A stretch of DNA of 64,000 bases from Cotesia glomerata (lineage: Eukaryota > Arthropoda > Insecta > Hymenoptera > Braconidae). This document shows positions 10,882-24,300 of the stretch, piece after piece; position 1 is the stretch's first letter; the number at the start of each line of letters is the position of its first letter. A model generated the notes under the pieces. That model saw only the letters and a list, made by a program, of their open reading frames with translations, ran no database searches and was not told the DNA's origin. The position numbers and the translations under genes are program-made. The stretch spans positions 20,053,904-20,117,903 of the forward strand of contig NC_058163.1 of assembly GCF_020080835.1 (NCBI RefSeq). The letters run 5' to 3'.

Positions 10882-12059
10882 GTATATCCGGCTAAAATAT
10901 CCATTAGAGTCGTCTTTTCAGATCCAGACGGGCCCATTATAGCTGTTAACTCTCCTACTCGAAATTCACCACTATCTGTGGTCAATAGTTGACGAGTTTC
11001 TGTAAAAATAATAATTTTAGTCATATATTCTTTACTTTCTTTTCTACCCTCCGGCCGGAAAGTGGCAACTTTCTGGCCACTGCGCTAAACAAAGTTGCCA
11101 CATTCCGGCTACGTCGAGCAGAAAAATAGTATACACACCTTGGCCAGTAAATAAGAAAGCCTCAGATCACATGTTTGTCAACCTCGGCTTCGCCTCGGCC
11201 AACAATTACATGTGATCTTAGACTTTTCTTATTTTACTGGCCTAGGTATGTAATATACTATTTCAATCTTCGAATCTAAAAACTTTTTTATATTTATAAA
11301 ATATATTTAATATAAGTAAGTTTGTTTTAGTGTTAAGCCGTTTGTTGTTATCTAAAAAAAAATGTATTTTTTTTTTGTTGATAATATCTGTTGATAAGAC
11401 TGAAAACACCTGGGAAAGGTAATGTCCTTTTGAAATTAAGATTAAATCTGATTTTGAAACTTTAAAAAAGAAATATATGGTATAGTAGATATTAAGAAAA
11501 AAAATCATGAATGTGAAGAAATGTTTTAGCATGATTAAAAATTTTTATTTTATGTAAATTAATAAACTAGGTAAAAATCGGTACTTTCTAATTTTTATTC
11601 CAAAGCGCTTGGAATTATTTTTTTATTAAGATCTTAAAAGTTTGAAGAAATAAAATTATTGATTGGCAAATGAAATTTCTACAACTATAAATAATATTTT
11701 AGTTAAATAAATATAAAAAATTATAAAGTTGAGAGTCCTTTTAGTTATGAGGAGTGCAATAGTCATTTCATGATGCCCAAGAGGAGATAAATAATTTTTT
11801 TTAAATTGGATAATACGCGTCATTATGCTTCAACCCCCAGAGTAATGAGATAATGTAATATTATATGCAAATTATTTCTCAACTGCGTTACTGTTAGTAG
11901 AGTCGTAAAGATTTTTATTAGCTCAGAATTATTAATTTGAAATATAATTAAAATTGGTGTACCTATCTTTATAATACCAGTTTTAACGCTGTATGAAAGA
12001 CTATCAAAAGACAAGTTCAATGAACGGCTTGTAGATATCGGAAGCATTATTTCCCCCAT
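10882..12059 (-). CDS. Second ABCG transporter gene, first two coding exons only (partial)
   Basis: Exon 1 is 12059-11978 (82 nt) and exon 2 is 10999-10882 (118 nt), both flanked by GT-AG sites. Exon 1 encodes the N-terminal strand region (NLSFDSLSYSVKT). Exon 2 encodes SGEFRVGELTAIMG and the Walker A loop. Exon 2 has exactly the length and phases (1 then 2) of exon 2 in the complete ABCG gene at 13329-18308, so the two are paralogues. The Walker A reads GPSGSEKTT where ABCG proteins have GxSGxGKST/T; the second glycine is replaced by glutamate (GAA), which should impair ATP binding. No later exon is found down to base 1. The gene is therefore either truncated by the transposon cluster or continues beyond the window through a very long intron. 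Start chosen as the first ATG of the exon. Confidence 0.65.
11124..11264. repeat. 141-bp palindromic (foldback) element in ABCG paralogue intron 1
   Basis: The arms aaatagtata..ggccagtaaataagaaa..agatcacatgt and their complements (acatgtgatct..ttcttattttactggcc..tatactattt) enclose a small loop region with cctcggcttcgcctcggcc. It is a near-complete hairpin without coding capacity, most likely a foldback MITE. Just upstream (11045-11115) lies a shorter inverted repeat built on gccggaa/ttccggc and tggcaacttt/aaagttgcca. Confidence 0.7.
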
Positions 12060-13328
12060 AATGTTGCTGATGACGTAAAATTGAAGTAATTATTTGATAA
12101 TAGATAAAAATAGAATAAAAAAGATAAAATTTTGAAATAAAAAATACTTAAACTAAAATTAATTACGACGCTAGTTAAATCGCGATCGACCGCGAACTGA
12201 TCACGATTCACACATGACAAAAGTGAGAGGGATATTATTATCCAGCAGAGTTGATATTCGAATGAATACGCGTAATGACTGTGCAGCTTGATCATGCAGT
12301 GCATGTATTTTAAAACATTAAATTTATCTTATATTACGACTATGTTGTCGCTGAGAATAAGCTCGGCGCTCTCTACTTTTTAGTGTGAATAAAAACGAGC
12401 GCATCTTCATAAATGTTCGTCAAATATTGTGCCATTTTTGAGCACCGATTTTGAATAAATATTTTATTTACTTCAATAACATATATGATATTGAGATTAA
12501 TAGATATTTTACAATTTTTAAGATTTTTTTTTACAAATTAAATATTATCAGAAGAAAAATTAAAAAATAATTCCATGTGTAGAAATTTAAAAAAAATTTA
12601 TAAATGCAATTTTTTTTTAATATTTTCTTATAACTAATTGATTTTTTAAACAAAACCAAAACATAATTATCGATTAACCTATAGATTTATCATAAAAAAT
12701 TATGAGGAAAATTATTAGCAAATTAAATATATTTTTAAACATCTTTATTTATAATAAACCATTCAAAATTTATATTAACTAAAAAAAAAACAATTTATAT
12801 CATCGTAAATACCAACTTAAAGCAATTATCGAATATATTAACGATTAATGACTGTTACTAGTCTGGACTAGTTAAAAAAATTTGCTCAACAGACAAATAA
12901 ATTTTTTTAGTACAGAAAAATTAAGTCATAAAATATATTTTTTAACAATTATACTATTGTTTCTTTATTCATTATTAATATTAATATTAATATTAATTAA
13001 TTAATTAAATATTTGAATGTTTTCATTTAAATGAAAATCAAGTAACAAATATATGGTAAGACTTGAAACATTTATAAAAGTTATTTTATATATAATATAG
13101 AGATTCAACGTATTTTTGAATAATTAATGACAGCACAGTCAGTTAAATGATTCATTACATCTGAGTTGAGTAACAATAAGGCATCGTATCCAACAATGAA
13201 TAATTGACAGTCACACATTCATAAAATACTGAGCAATCACGCTTTATGTTATATTTTTTACACATATAAATTCATAATTTCTTTATAATAATATACGTAT
13301 AATAAAATATTTAAGTGTGAAAAAAGTT
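12060..13328. other. AT-rich spacer between the two ABCG genes
   Basis: About 1.3 kb lies between the start of the partial paralogue and the stop codon of the complete ABCG gene. It should hold the 3' end of the latter and the promoter of the former. I see only AT-rich sequence with an (attaat)n-like tract near 12975-13005. Confidence 0.4.
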
Positions 13329-16300
13329 TTATCGTCTATTTAATTTACACCAAAGCGCACTTGCAGTAAGTAAGTGCATAAGTACACCAATGCCAACGAT
13401 CAAGACCAAATTATTCATAACATTAACGTCGTTAATTTCCATTTCGCTCAAAAATTTTAGGGGTTTTTTATAGTGACAATAAATATCATCGCACTTGAGA
13501 TCTATACGATTAAAGCCGTAGATTGTATACAAGAGACTGTGAAATCCTGCTCTGAAGTACGAAATGTGGAAAATCCAACGGAACCCAACCGGTGTGTCCA
13601 TATAACGGATACAGAAACCAAAGACTGAGAACAAGACAGCTATAACTGGGCCCGCAAAAACAGCAATCTAAAAGTTATTAAATAAAAATCTATTAAATTA
13701 CCGTACGGTAAATAAAATAAAGTAAAATAATGATTATAATTAGTGAATTAATTTACCTTGACTGGAGTAGTCGCTCCGATGAAAAATCCCCAAGCTTGTG
13801 CCGTCAAACTGGCAGCAATGCTGACAACCATAAACAATAATATGCGATGGGTTTCAATAGGTTGTCCAGTTAGCCAGTAACTGACAGCCAAATAAGTACT
13901 GGCACAGGCTGCTTGAAAAGGTATTTCAACCAGCAACAAACTTATGTAGTACGGTGCTAATCTGTACCACCTATTGAAGTGCTCTCTTGTAAGTATCTGC
14001 ATCTCAATAGGAAATGCCAATGTTACGGCCATTTTACCGGTGTAGACTATCAACAAAAGCGAGCCGTACAAATAGACATAATTGGCAAGAACTCCATTTG
14101 CACGGTATCCACTTCCCATGTAGAGGTAGCCGAATATTATTCCAATCATCAGATGACAAAGTAACCGTGTCATCATCAGCGAGTAATCTCTTCTCAGACA
14201 CATAAGCTGTCTCTTGTACAAGAGATAACACTGAGCTAAAAATCCAGCTGGGGGAGGCGGTTCTTTAACCTCAACCTCGAACTTAGCAATCTTAGAAGCG
14301 GTCGTTATGCTCTTGCGGTCTTCCCATATTTTCTCAGCAGCTGTTTCCAGCTTGTCAACAGTTATTCCGTAGTCTCCAATTGCTACCTCAATTAGGAAGT
14401 CCGCAGGATTGTGATAAGCAGGACAGTTCACCCCTACAGAAGTCAGGTGAGGCAAGAATGACGATACGGGCCCACGATATATGCAGTGCCCGCTGGCAAG
14501 TGCGTACAGCGAATCGAACATCTCGAATAGCAGAGCCGAAGGCTGGTGAATCGTACAGACAACTGTACGTCTTTCTATTCTTGCTAGGCGATGCAGTAGC
14601 GCAATGCACGAGCTGCATGACGCTGAGTCGAGACCTGTAATAATAAATCTTTTTTTTTATAATCTTTCTTGTCTTACTTATTATTATTACTATCAATCAG
14701 TTGTTATTTATTGCTTATTTCTTATTTGTAATTGAATTTAAAAAAAAATAAATGAGTTAGATTGTTAGATTTCTATAAAAAGATAATTTATGATACCTGT
14801 GGTCGGTTCATCGAGAAATAATACTGAGGGATTACTCAAGAGCTCAAATGCAACGTCCAATCGTTTTTTCTGCCCTCCGGATAAACGACCGCATAATGTA
14901 TCGTAGCAATGACTCAATCCCAGCATCTCCAGAAGCTCCAAGACCTTGATTAGTCCATGACAATATTTAAATAATTTATTATTGTAATTTTATCATTTCA
15001 ATTGACGGGAATAAAAAATTACTGGCTTAGTGGATAATCAAATTAATATTTTAGCATCATAATAAGTAGCGACTGCAATCTTGATGAGATTGCCTGATTT
15101 GAATTTTATAATGAAAATAATGAGTTCGCACGCTAACCATTTTTTATGTAAAATGAATTATTTTTATTTAGAATTTTAAAAGCATTTATATTGCATAATA
15201 AATGTACACGCAATAATTGTTAAACTCACTAGATATATTTGTAATACTTCTGCGTATTATGTTAATCAGTTGATAGTATATAGAAGTATGCGTCCGAAAT
15301 TATTGATTTTTAATAAATAATAGTACATTTGTTATCTAATGAACTTCAATTTTTTAATATTTTTAATAAAATATAATGTAATAAATTTTTTTTTTTCAAT
15401 TTAAAAAGGTTTTAAAATTTATGTAAAAGCTTTTTCAGCATAAAAGAACATCAAGAATTCAAGCGAATCAGCAATCAAAATTTTTTAAACCTAAAAAAAT
15501 TTTTTTAAAACCAAGGTTTAAATAATAGTGTTATAATTGAAGATGACATTGGTACTGTTCTTCAAATAGAGCATTCTAAAGATATCAATAAGATTTGTTT
15601 GTCAATGGAAATAAATGTTGATGTCATTTAACTTTGAATAAAAAATTAAGAACTTATCGTCTTTGAAAAATTATAATTATTGTGAAATGTTTAATTAATT
15701 TAATGTATACTTGTTTAATGTTCGTATATAAAGTTTAATGACTGTATTATAAAATATCAATAATTTAGTTACTGATTAAATGCTAAATGACCAAAAAAGA
15801 TAAAAATAAGTTCTATAACTATATGAAAATATTTTTTTACAGTTGTTTAACTTTTATTGCTTAAATTCATGGCCGCAACTTTTGGCGACTCAGTGCTACT
15901 CTTAAAAAAAAAAAGAAGAAATTGATTATCCACATTATAATTATAACTAAGTAATCAAAATCAAAAATAAGAATTATGACTGTCTTTACCTATAAAAATA
16001 GGTAATAAAAATTGATAGTAAATAAAAATGAAATAAATAATAGTCATGAAGATGATACCTGTGTATGTTTGAATGCCGAACTAATCGTGTAACCTAATTT
16101 AAGATTCGCAGCAAGAGTCATAGCTTCACCGACAGTCAACTGAGCACGTGTTATCGAATCTTGTTGAATGTAAGTCGACGTCCTTTTCCATCCTTCGCTG
16201 TACGGTGAACGTTGTTTTCCATTTACTGAAACTTCACCGGTCATGCCTTGGACGCTGCACAAGATCAAGTTTACTATTAATATTCATCAATTATCTGACC

Positions 16301-18308
16301 GCGAAGATCTTATGCATTTATGAGTTGCATTGCATTATAAAAATAAAAACTTACGTAAATCCTGCTAAAACATTCAGCAAGGTCGATTTGCCGGCTCCTG
16401 ATGGACCCATTATTGCCGTGAGTTCACCGGCGCGAAATTCCCCGCTTACGCCATGAAGAATTTCTTTCGACTCTGCAATCAAATATACTATTAAATGAAT
16501 TATCAAATTAAAAAATTTATTAATTAAGTAACTAAATGTCATTGCATAATAAAATGAAATTTTGAATTATAAAGACATATACGACTTGGGGTGTTTTATT
16601 TATTTACTTTCTCAAATTTAATTAATTGATGATAAAATATAATAGAAATATATCATTGACCCATTGATATCACGTGATATCCGCCATGAAATGGAACGTG
16701 ACCGGGTTTTCCGGGCTTTGTGTACCGTTAAAAATGAAATCGCCGCGCAATAAAGGCATGTTGTCCAAGGACACTGTTTATGTCGGCAGATTTACAGCAA
16801 AACTCTTGGCATTTATTGTCCGGTAATCTACTACGACATTATTTAACTACAAAACCGATTTAAGTACGCTTTTAAGTACTTCTTGAATTAAAATAAATAA
16901 TTCATTAATTCATAGATCATAATTGATCCTACAAATTTTTTTACCTAAACCGATGAATTTTATCTTCTTTTACATTACTTATAAATCAGAGCTATCCACA
17001 TTTCAATTGCACTTGATGAATATTATTCATTCATCATATTTATTTTTAAACAACAATGAAATAAATTATACGACCACTAATGTACATTAGCACAATCCTC
17101 GATAAATCACTTTAGTTTTTAAAAAATTTTTTAATAACTACTCAAATAGCTTATAAAATTTTTATCTTTAATTCTTATCATCGATAAATATATTTTTTAA
17201 ATATACTCGGAAAAAAAGTCAAGTCACCGAGAGTTCATAAGGGCACACATATGATTCAAACGCCACAATAAATTATCTACGTGACCAGTTTATCTCGTTC
17301 ATCTTTATATATTTCATTTTTATATAAATTATACACTCATATTTCCTTTTGCAAACTATTTGCCAACCACTATTTATACCTTTAAAAATTTCTTCTTCAA
17401 ATATTCACCTAAAAAAAAACATCAGTTATAAATGAAAGGGTTTTAAACAAAATAATTAAACACATACGTGCGTACAATATAACATAACATAATAATAATT
17501 AAAATAACTGATATATTCGTGACTACAAAACAATACACTGGAACGATCGTAAGCAACACCTATGACGTATACTTATAGCTTCCTTTCTCATTGTATGAAT
17601 AATACGACGAATTATCAACGTTAAACGGATGTATGTTACTCACAAGTCACGAGAGAAGGTGGAGAAAAAAATATGTATAAAAATTATAATAAAATTAAGT
17701 AGAAAAACGTAAACATACATAGAGTTCATTGGTAATCAGAAGAAGTACATCTACGTAATTCAACGATGAGTATTTTATAACGCTCATTAATTATCTAATA
17801 CTGTACGCTGATTTATAAGATTTTTATTTTTTTTATTGCGCGTTTATATACTAGATTATTACTCACTAGAGCTCATGGATGTTTTTTAAATACCGAAATA
17901 ATTAATGCTAAAATAAATCATAAATTGAATAAATAAAATTGTGAAATAATAAAATTGATTACCTGGTTTAAGTTTCCGGAGATTCCACGAGCGAACTTGG
18001 AAGCGAATATTGTTGAACGCCAGGTCAACTTCCGGGCGTTTTGGGAATTGGTGCTTGGGTTTAACGCCGTAATTGTTAGCAGTAACTTCTGGTATTTCAG
18101 TAACATCATTAATACTGTTAGTGTCGTCAGATCCCTGACAACAATTCAAGGAAGAGCGTGATGGTGACGCGTGGGTTTGCGAGCCGCTTGTCATTGTAAT
18201 TGCAGTTCAGATAATTTTTTTAAACCTCCAATTACTCCTTAATCTTCAAATACATTCGATAAATTCATTCCTAGTCGAGCATTTATAGGTAATTGTTCAG
18301 AAGACAAA
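13329..18308 (-). CDS. ABCG-family (white/ABCG1-type) half transporter, complete
   Basis: Coding exons 18194-17963, 16472-16355, 16254-16059, 14944-14797, 14634-13757 and 13667-13329 give 1911 nt and 636 residues, the usual length of an ABCG half transporter. An untranslated part of the first exon runs to 18308, where a strong acceptor (ttttttgcag) shows at least one further upstream non-coding exon. Visible in order are Walker A GPSGAGKST (residues 100-108), the signature LSGGQ (203-207), Walker B LFLDEPTTG (224-232), the H-loop TIHQPSALL, and a C-terminal half rich in hydrophobic segments. The ATPase-first, membrane-second order is specific to ABCG proteins, which export lipids, sterols or pigment precursors as dimers. 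Closest in feel to ABCG1/ABCG4-type insect proteins; the substrate cannot be told. The acceptor of exon 4 (14945) has a poor pyrimidine tract and is the least certain border. Confidence 0.92.
16473..17962. other. ABCG intron 1, no gene seen
   Basis: AT-rich intron of 1490 bases (phase 1). Nothing recognisable in it. The other long intron of this gene (14945-16058) is equally featureless. Confidence 0.5.
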
Positions 18309-21300
18309 CTGCAAAAAAGAAAAAATACAAATATTAATTTAATCTAATAATAATAATAAATTATAAGTAATGAATTATGTCAATTAGCAAGCGTATAAAA
18401 CTCTCTCTTTTGCGAATACAATAATATTATTTTTTTACAAGTATGCATACAAATATGTGTGTAATTTTTTAACGCTAATTTCACTTAATATCTTTTTTTC
18501 TTTAAATGTAAGTTAATGTTACGAAATTTTTTCCATGCTATTCTCTTTCCCTTTCACTTTGTAAACTTGAGATCAAATTTATAATCCAAACAATTGTTGA
18601 AATCGCTACAAATAATAAACATATATGAGTTTAGGTGTTACTATTATTATATTAAAACCACTTAAATTCCTTTTACAAGTGCTAATTTATTTAATTATCG
18701 TCAAATGAACCAGCTATATTTTTATTCATTTTCTAAATAAGTTATTCGTTGTTTAGCAATGCATCAAGATATTTTTTTTAAGCATATTAAGTCTCAAAGA
18801 TTAATATTAATTAATAATGTCACTAACATTTATAATTACTAACTCAAACCCGAATAAAAACAAGCCAGCTTAATTAATCATTTAATTTTTTTCATGACGT
18901 CAAATGTCCAAGTTCGCTGCGTTGTCGGTTTAAATCCATCCATACGGTTTTCTTCAGCAATTAAATGTGATATATCGATTATAATGATGATACACGCGTA
19001 GTTTAACTTATTTTATCATTATTATTCATGACTCATGACAGTAATTTGTTTTAATAAATTGCCGATTTAATTTACGGTTTGAGATTAAATTATTTTTAAC
19101 TGAATTTTTCTTAAGGAGGTCCTTTCGCCGCCAATGTAAAATAAAAAATATTAGATTATGAGTAAATTTAATTTTTTTCTAATAGTTAAGGTCCTTATTT
19201 ATCTTATAGTGAGGTTTAAATTATACTTTACCGGACAAATTTTTGAAAAAATAAAATTTTTAAATGTTAGTATTTGTTCAGAGTCTTACGAGAAAATCAG
19301 ACGTTTGCAGTATTTCTCGAATTATACTATCAGACATGGATTAGATGAAGTAAAAAAAAACTAAAAATCAGATTTTCGAAATATTCAGGTTTCTTTTTTT
19401 GCAATAAAATATATCAGTTACCGAGATATTTATTGAGAAATTAATATTTAAAAATCACAAAAAATTCTCAAGTTACCTACTATAAAATGGAGTCAAAAGA
19501 TTTGGCAACGTTGCGTAGCGCGCGAGCTTCAGACCATTCAATAAATTCAAACTAAACTTTAACGCGCTTATGTTTTTCATGCAAACTTATTAGTTAATTT
19601 ATTGTTAGCAAATTTTCATAATTCATAATTGAAAAATAAAACAATAATTAAAAAATACTAGCATTCCTGCCATGAGACATTAGAATGTTATGGTTTTGTG
19701 ACTAAACATTTTTAATTAATTTATTTATTTACACTGACTGCAAAAAGTTAAACACGGTTAAGGTTATATTGTGCAAATAAAAATGTAAACAACCGAAATA
19801 AAGCTTTGCCAAATCACGGACAGGTTACTAGCAGCTGATTTACAAGAGTCAAATTAATTTTTGTATTTAACTATTTTTTTTTTTTAATTTTCAAAATTTC
19901 AACGATTAATGCCTCATATACTATTTATTTTTTAATTTTAGGAATTTTTATGGGTTTTGTATTTTAATTTATTGAAAATTTACTACTACAGTTGTTATGA
20001 CTCAACTGGAGCGAAAGGACTTCCTTAACAAATGTTTTATGCTTGTACTTGAGATTTACTGTGCGTGAATGCGTAAACGCAAATAATTCGATAATCGATT
20101 CATGAATAACTTCAAGTCGTTGATTAACTAATGAGAAATTTCGACTTCAAAGTCAACCAATCAGAAATTAGATCCCACTTATTTTAACATTTGGCTAACT
20201 TCAATTAATGCTTGAAGGAATAATGAAAAGTGAAAAGGTGTTAACAGCCGAGACCAGTGATTGCAGTTTCAATCGACTTAGCGAAACGAATGGAAATTTT
20301 GAAAAAACCTTTTTAGAGATAATAGATAATTTAATAAACTATTTCACCACAAAGCGTTTTTTTCAAAAATTTCATTCGTTTCATGAAACCAATCGAAACT
20401 GCAATTGCTCTGCTGTTGGGAGTGCGACAGAGATAGTTCCGTTGAACTCCGTGAGAGCAAAGCGAGAAAAAGATGGTCTCGCCTATTAAGAAAATTCTAG
20501 TAAAGTTGTTATTAATTTAAAGATTAAAAAAGTCATAAAAATATGACATTAAAGTTAGCAGTCACTTGACCATTTTTTAATTTTATTTCAGAAACAAATT
20601 TGTTCCGAAAAATTATTAAAAAAAAAATTGCAGTACTAATTTTTTAAAATTTCAACATGTCAATTTTTTTCCATAGTTTATTTGTTACAAAAATCTTAAA
20701 AATCATCAAATATCTGCTAAATTAATTTTCATGATAAAAGTATGAAAGTTTTAACAATTTTAGATAATTAAAAAAAAAAAAAAAAAAAAACTAATCTCAA
20801 CAATTTTTGCTAAATTTTAAGGATAAAAAACTAAGTTATACGTAGGACTAAATAGACAATATAAATCCAAATTTCTTAAAAATAACTCTGAAAATAGCAA
20901 CTAAAGTTTTGAGAAAAAATAGGTATTATTTAAAGTGTCATCATTTCACAAAATTTTTTAACTTGCATGTTCTTTCCCTAGATTGTACTATATTATTACC
21001 GCTAGACTCTCCTTAATGGAATTATCAAGAAATATATAATTATATTGAATCGAACAGACATCTGACGATCTTTAGAATTTTTTTCTTTTTTAAAAATTCC
21101 ACTCGTAGAAATGAAAAAAAAAAAAAAAAAAAACTAAAAATGGAATTTTTAAAGAAGTATTTTCTTAGTATACTAATTTATTTTTTGAATAAAACCAAAA
21201 AATAGTTAGATGTCTGCTGATTTTAGATTCATAAAAATCTAAAATTTACGTTGAAATAATTATGACGTTGAAATTAAAAGACATCTTAAAATATTATACT

Positions 21301-24300
21301 GAATTTGAGAGACACCTAACAATTTTTAAGATTTTTATAACAAATATATAACAAACGGGAACCCAGAAGTTTTACAGGGAAATTTTTTATTAATAAAATC
21401 ATAACTCAAATTTAGTAAATAGAATATATTGTTAAACACAAAATAACTTTCATTGACTAAATTACTTACAAATTTTATCTAATAGTAAATTAACATTTAA
21501 AAATTACATATGAGAATTACAAAAATATAGATAATACCTGGAGTTGTTTCATCGATACACGTGGTTACTTTTATTAATTATTTTTGTCACTATTTATTCG
21601 TAAATTATAATTTAATTCTTATGCAGATAAAAATTTAATTTGTTTAATGAATTTACTTTATGTTTACTCAAAATTTGTTACTTGTTACACTGTACTTTTA
21701 TTTAAATCAAAATGTTATGCACTTATTTGAACGTTATATTACTACTTAGTATTTATTTTTTATATATCGTCTGAAATTATTTAAGTGAGCATTACTAAAA
21801 ATTTATTTGGACATTGTTACCCTAAAATCTTTCTGTTCGAGATAAATTCTTCTCGCTAACGTTCTTTGCCATTAACTCATTACTTAGGTACTTCTTATTT
21901 TAAGTATAAGTGAGTTTGCTTACGTATAACAAAACTCCTATTAATCTATCTATTTGGGTACTAATCTATTTAATGTACCTGGGCCCCACACTAATTTCGA
22001 GAATTTTCCCGGCCTCTTACATAAAGCCGAATGAAACACTTAATAATCATACTCGAATAAACTTTTTACCGTTAAAAATATAATAAAATCATTATCAATG
22101 TTTATAATTAATTAAATATGTAAAGGAAAAATCTTCTTTAAAAAAATTGTAAGTGCGAATTTAGAAAAAAATTTTTTTTATCATCATTAATTTGTTACAG
22201 AAATTTAAAAAACTATCAGAGGTCTGCTGATTTCAGTATCAATAAATAATTGTATTATTAAAATAATTTCCATGTATATAAAATGCAATTTTTCTTCATT
22301 GCTATCAATAGATACCTACACTTTCATTAACCACATTTCATCGTTGATTTTCTAAATCACATCTCGTCGATTCAGATTACAGAGTGAATGTCTTTTAATG
22401 TGATTATTATTCGTACGATGGTCGAGCACCTATCATTAGGAAACTTGCGTAATAAAGATGCGAATTGTCTGAATATGCAATTTTAATAGATTTCTTGGGA
22501 CATAAGAATGTCAAATTATAAATCTCAGCATGTCATTCCATTCTATTTATCTTTATTATTTTATCCTTTTTTTTATTAATTTACATTTTACATGTAACAA
22601 ACTTATTATTCATTATCATTGTACTTCTGAATGTATAATTCTTTATGGAAAAGTCAGCATGGGTTTTCCGATTACCTGTCAGTCAGTCTGTATTGTATGT
22701 TAATTCGTTATTTAATTTTTTTTATTTTTTTAACTATACTTTTTTATTATAAATAAATATCACGATCCGATAGTTTGAATTTTCGGAATTGCAAATCAGC
22801 TAAACAAAACTTGATTTTTTAGCTTATAGTTAACATTTAAAAAGTGAATAAAATAAAATCACCAAATCGCCCGACGAATAGAGGGACGAGACAAAATAAA
22901 ATAAAGCAAAAATTCGACACCCAATATAAACAGTGACAGAAACAAGATATAAATTAATGATAACTAAAAGATAATATAATAGTTGTGTTTAAATATAAAA
23001 CTGCCAATTAAACTTGTTTCTCAGATGCATACATCTGGGTTTCCGTGTATGTAAATGTCGTTTGGATGACATTGATAATTTTCAGTCTTTTATCAATGTC
23101 ATAACAGCTTTTTTTCTAAAATAAAATTTTTGTCTTCCTATTTTATTGATTGTTTTATAATAATTAACAAGCTCATTAAATATATAAATGTCGAATAAAT
23201 TCAATGATAAAACTCTAAGAATCATCAATATTTTTTATCATAGCGATGAATTAATTATTAATTAATCAAAAATAATAATTTGCGATATTAATACAAAAAG
23301 ACATTGTTATTTGATCTTCAAGGTCTGAAAAATTCTGAGAAAAGAAAAAAATCAATTAGATGTGTGATACGTAAAAACATAAATAAATGAGATTTAAGAG
23401 AATGATAGACGAAAAAGAAAATGTTTGGTTTTAAAATAAGATTTTTAGGTAAAAGAAATAAACAAACTTTCAGAAAACCGGTTGATCGAGTTAATTTTTT
23501 GTTATTAAAAAACTATTGTTTTTTTTTAATGCTAAAGGAAGATTTCGGAAGAAAACAGTGAACTTATTGTGTCTGGTTTATTGTCGAGTGATTTTAAATA
23601 AAAAAAAAGTTAACAGACGGTCAAAATACACTGGATAAAATGTTAAAAAGCATAAAATAATTACTAACATACATATGGATGTATTTGTTTATATTATTGC
23701 TCATTAAATCTAGACAGTAGCGGTACAGTTGACTCACGCGAGATGGATGGACATCAACGAGAAATGAGGATAAATCATCAGGTCAACCAACCCGCGCTTT
23801 CTACGAGAAAGTCAAAAATTTAACTTGCTGATTAATGCAACTAATATTATAAATAACTTCAATAACAGTAAACAATTATAAGGGATTAACAACCTTAGCT
23901 AGTGAAAATATTTAAACTTAAGCATATTATTAGATAATTAATAAGTTGATAATTAATAAAATAAACAAAATCACGTAGTTTTTGATAATTTTGACAGCTT
24001 TGGTCAAAGGTCACGATATTCAAAAATATTTAAACTTTTAATCTAATAGAAAATATCTCTTTACAATAATAACAAAAATACTGATTATTTTATAAAAATA
24101 GAGTAAAAAATACAGTAATCACTCACATGTTGAAAGAAAAATCCAAGTTACCACAAAAATTAAAACTTTTATATTAATAATTTAAATTTATTATTAATAG
24201 TAGTAGTATATAACTAAAAAGTTATTATTAATTAAAGAGTAATGCACAATGTTTACGTTATTGAAATAACTTCCGAGCCGCGTGAAGTCTTGATGTAGAC

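Noticed and set aside
11263..11532. 89-codon minus-strand frame rich in F, I and K
   Set aside because: Lies inside the intron of the ABCG paralogue; composition only reflects AT-rich DNA.
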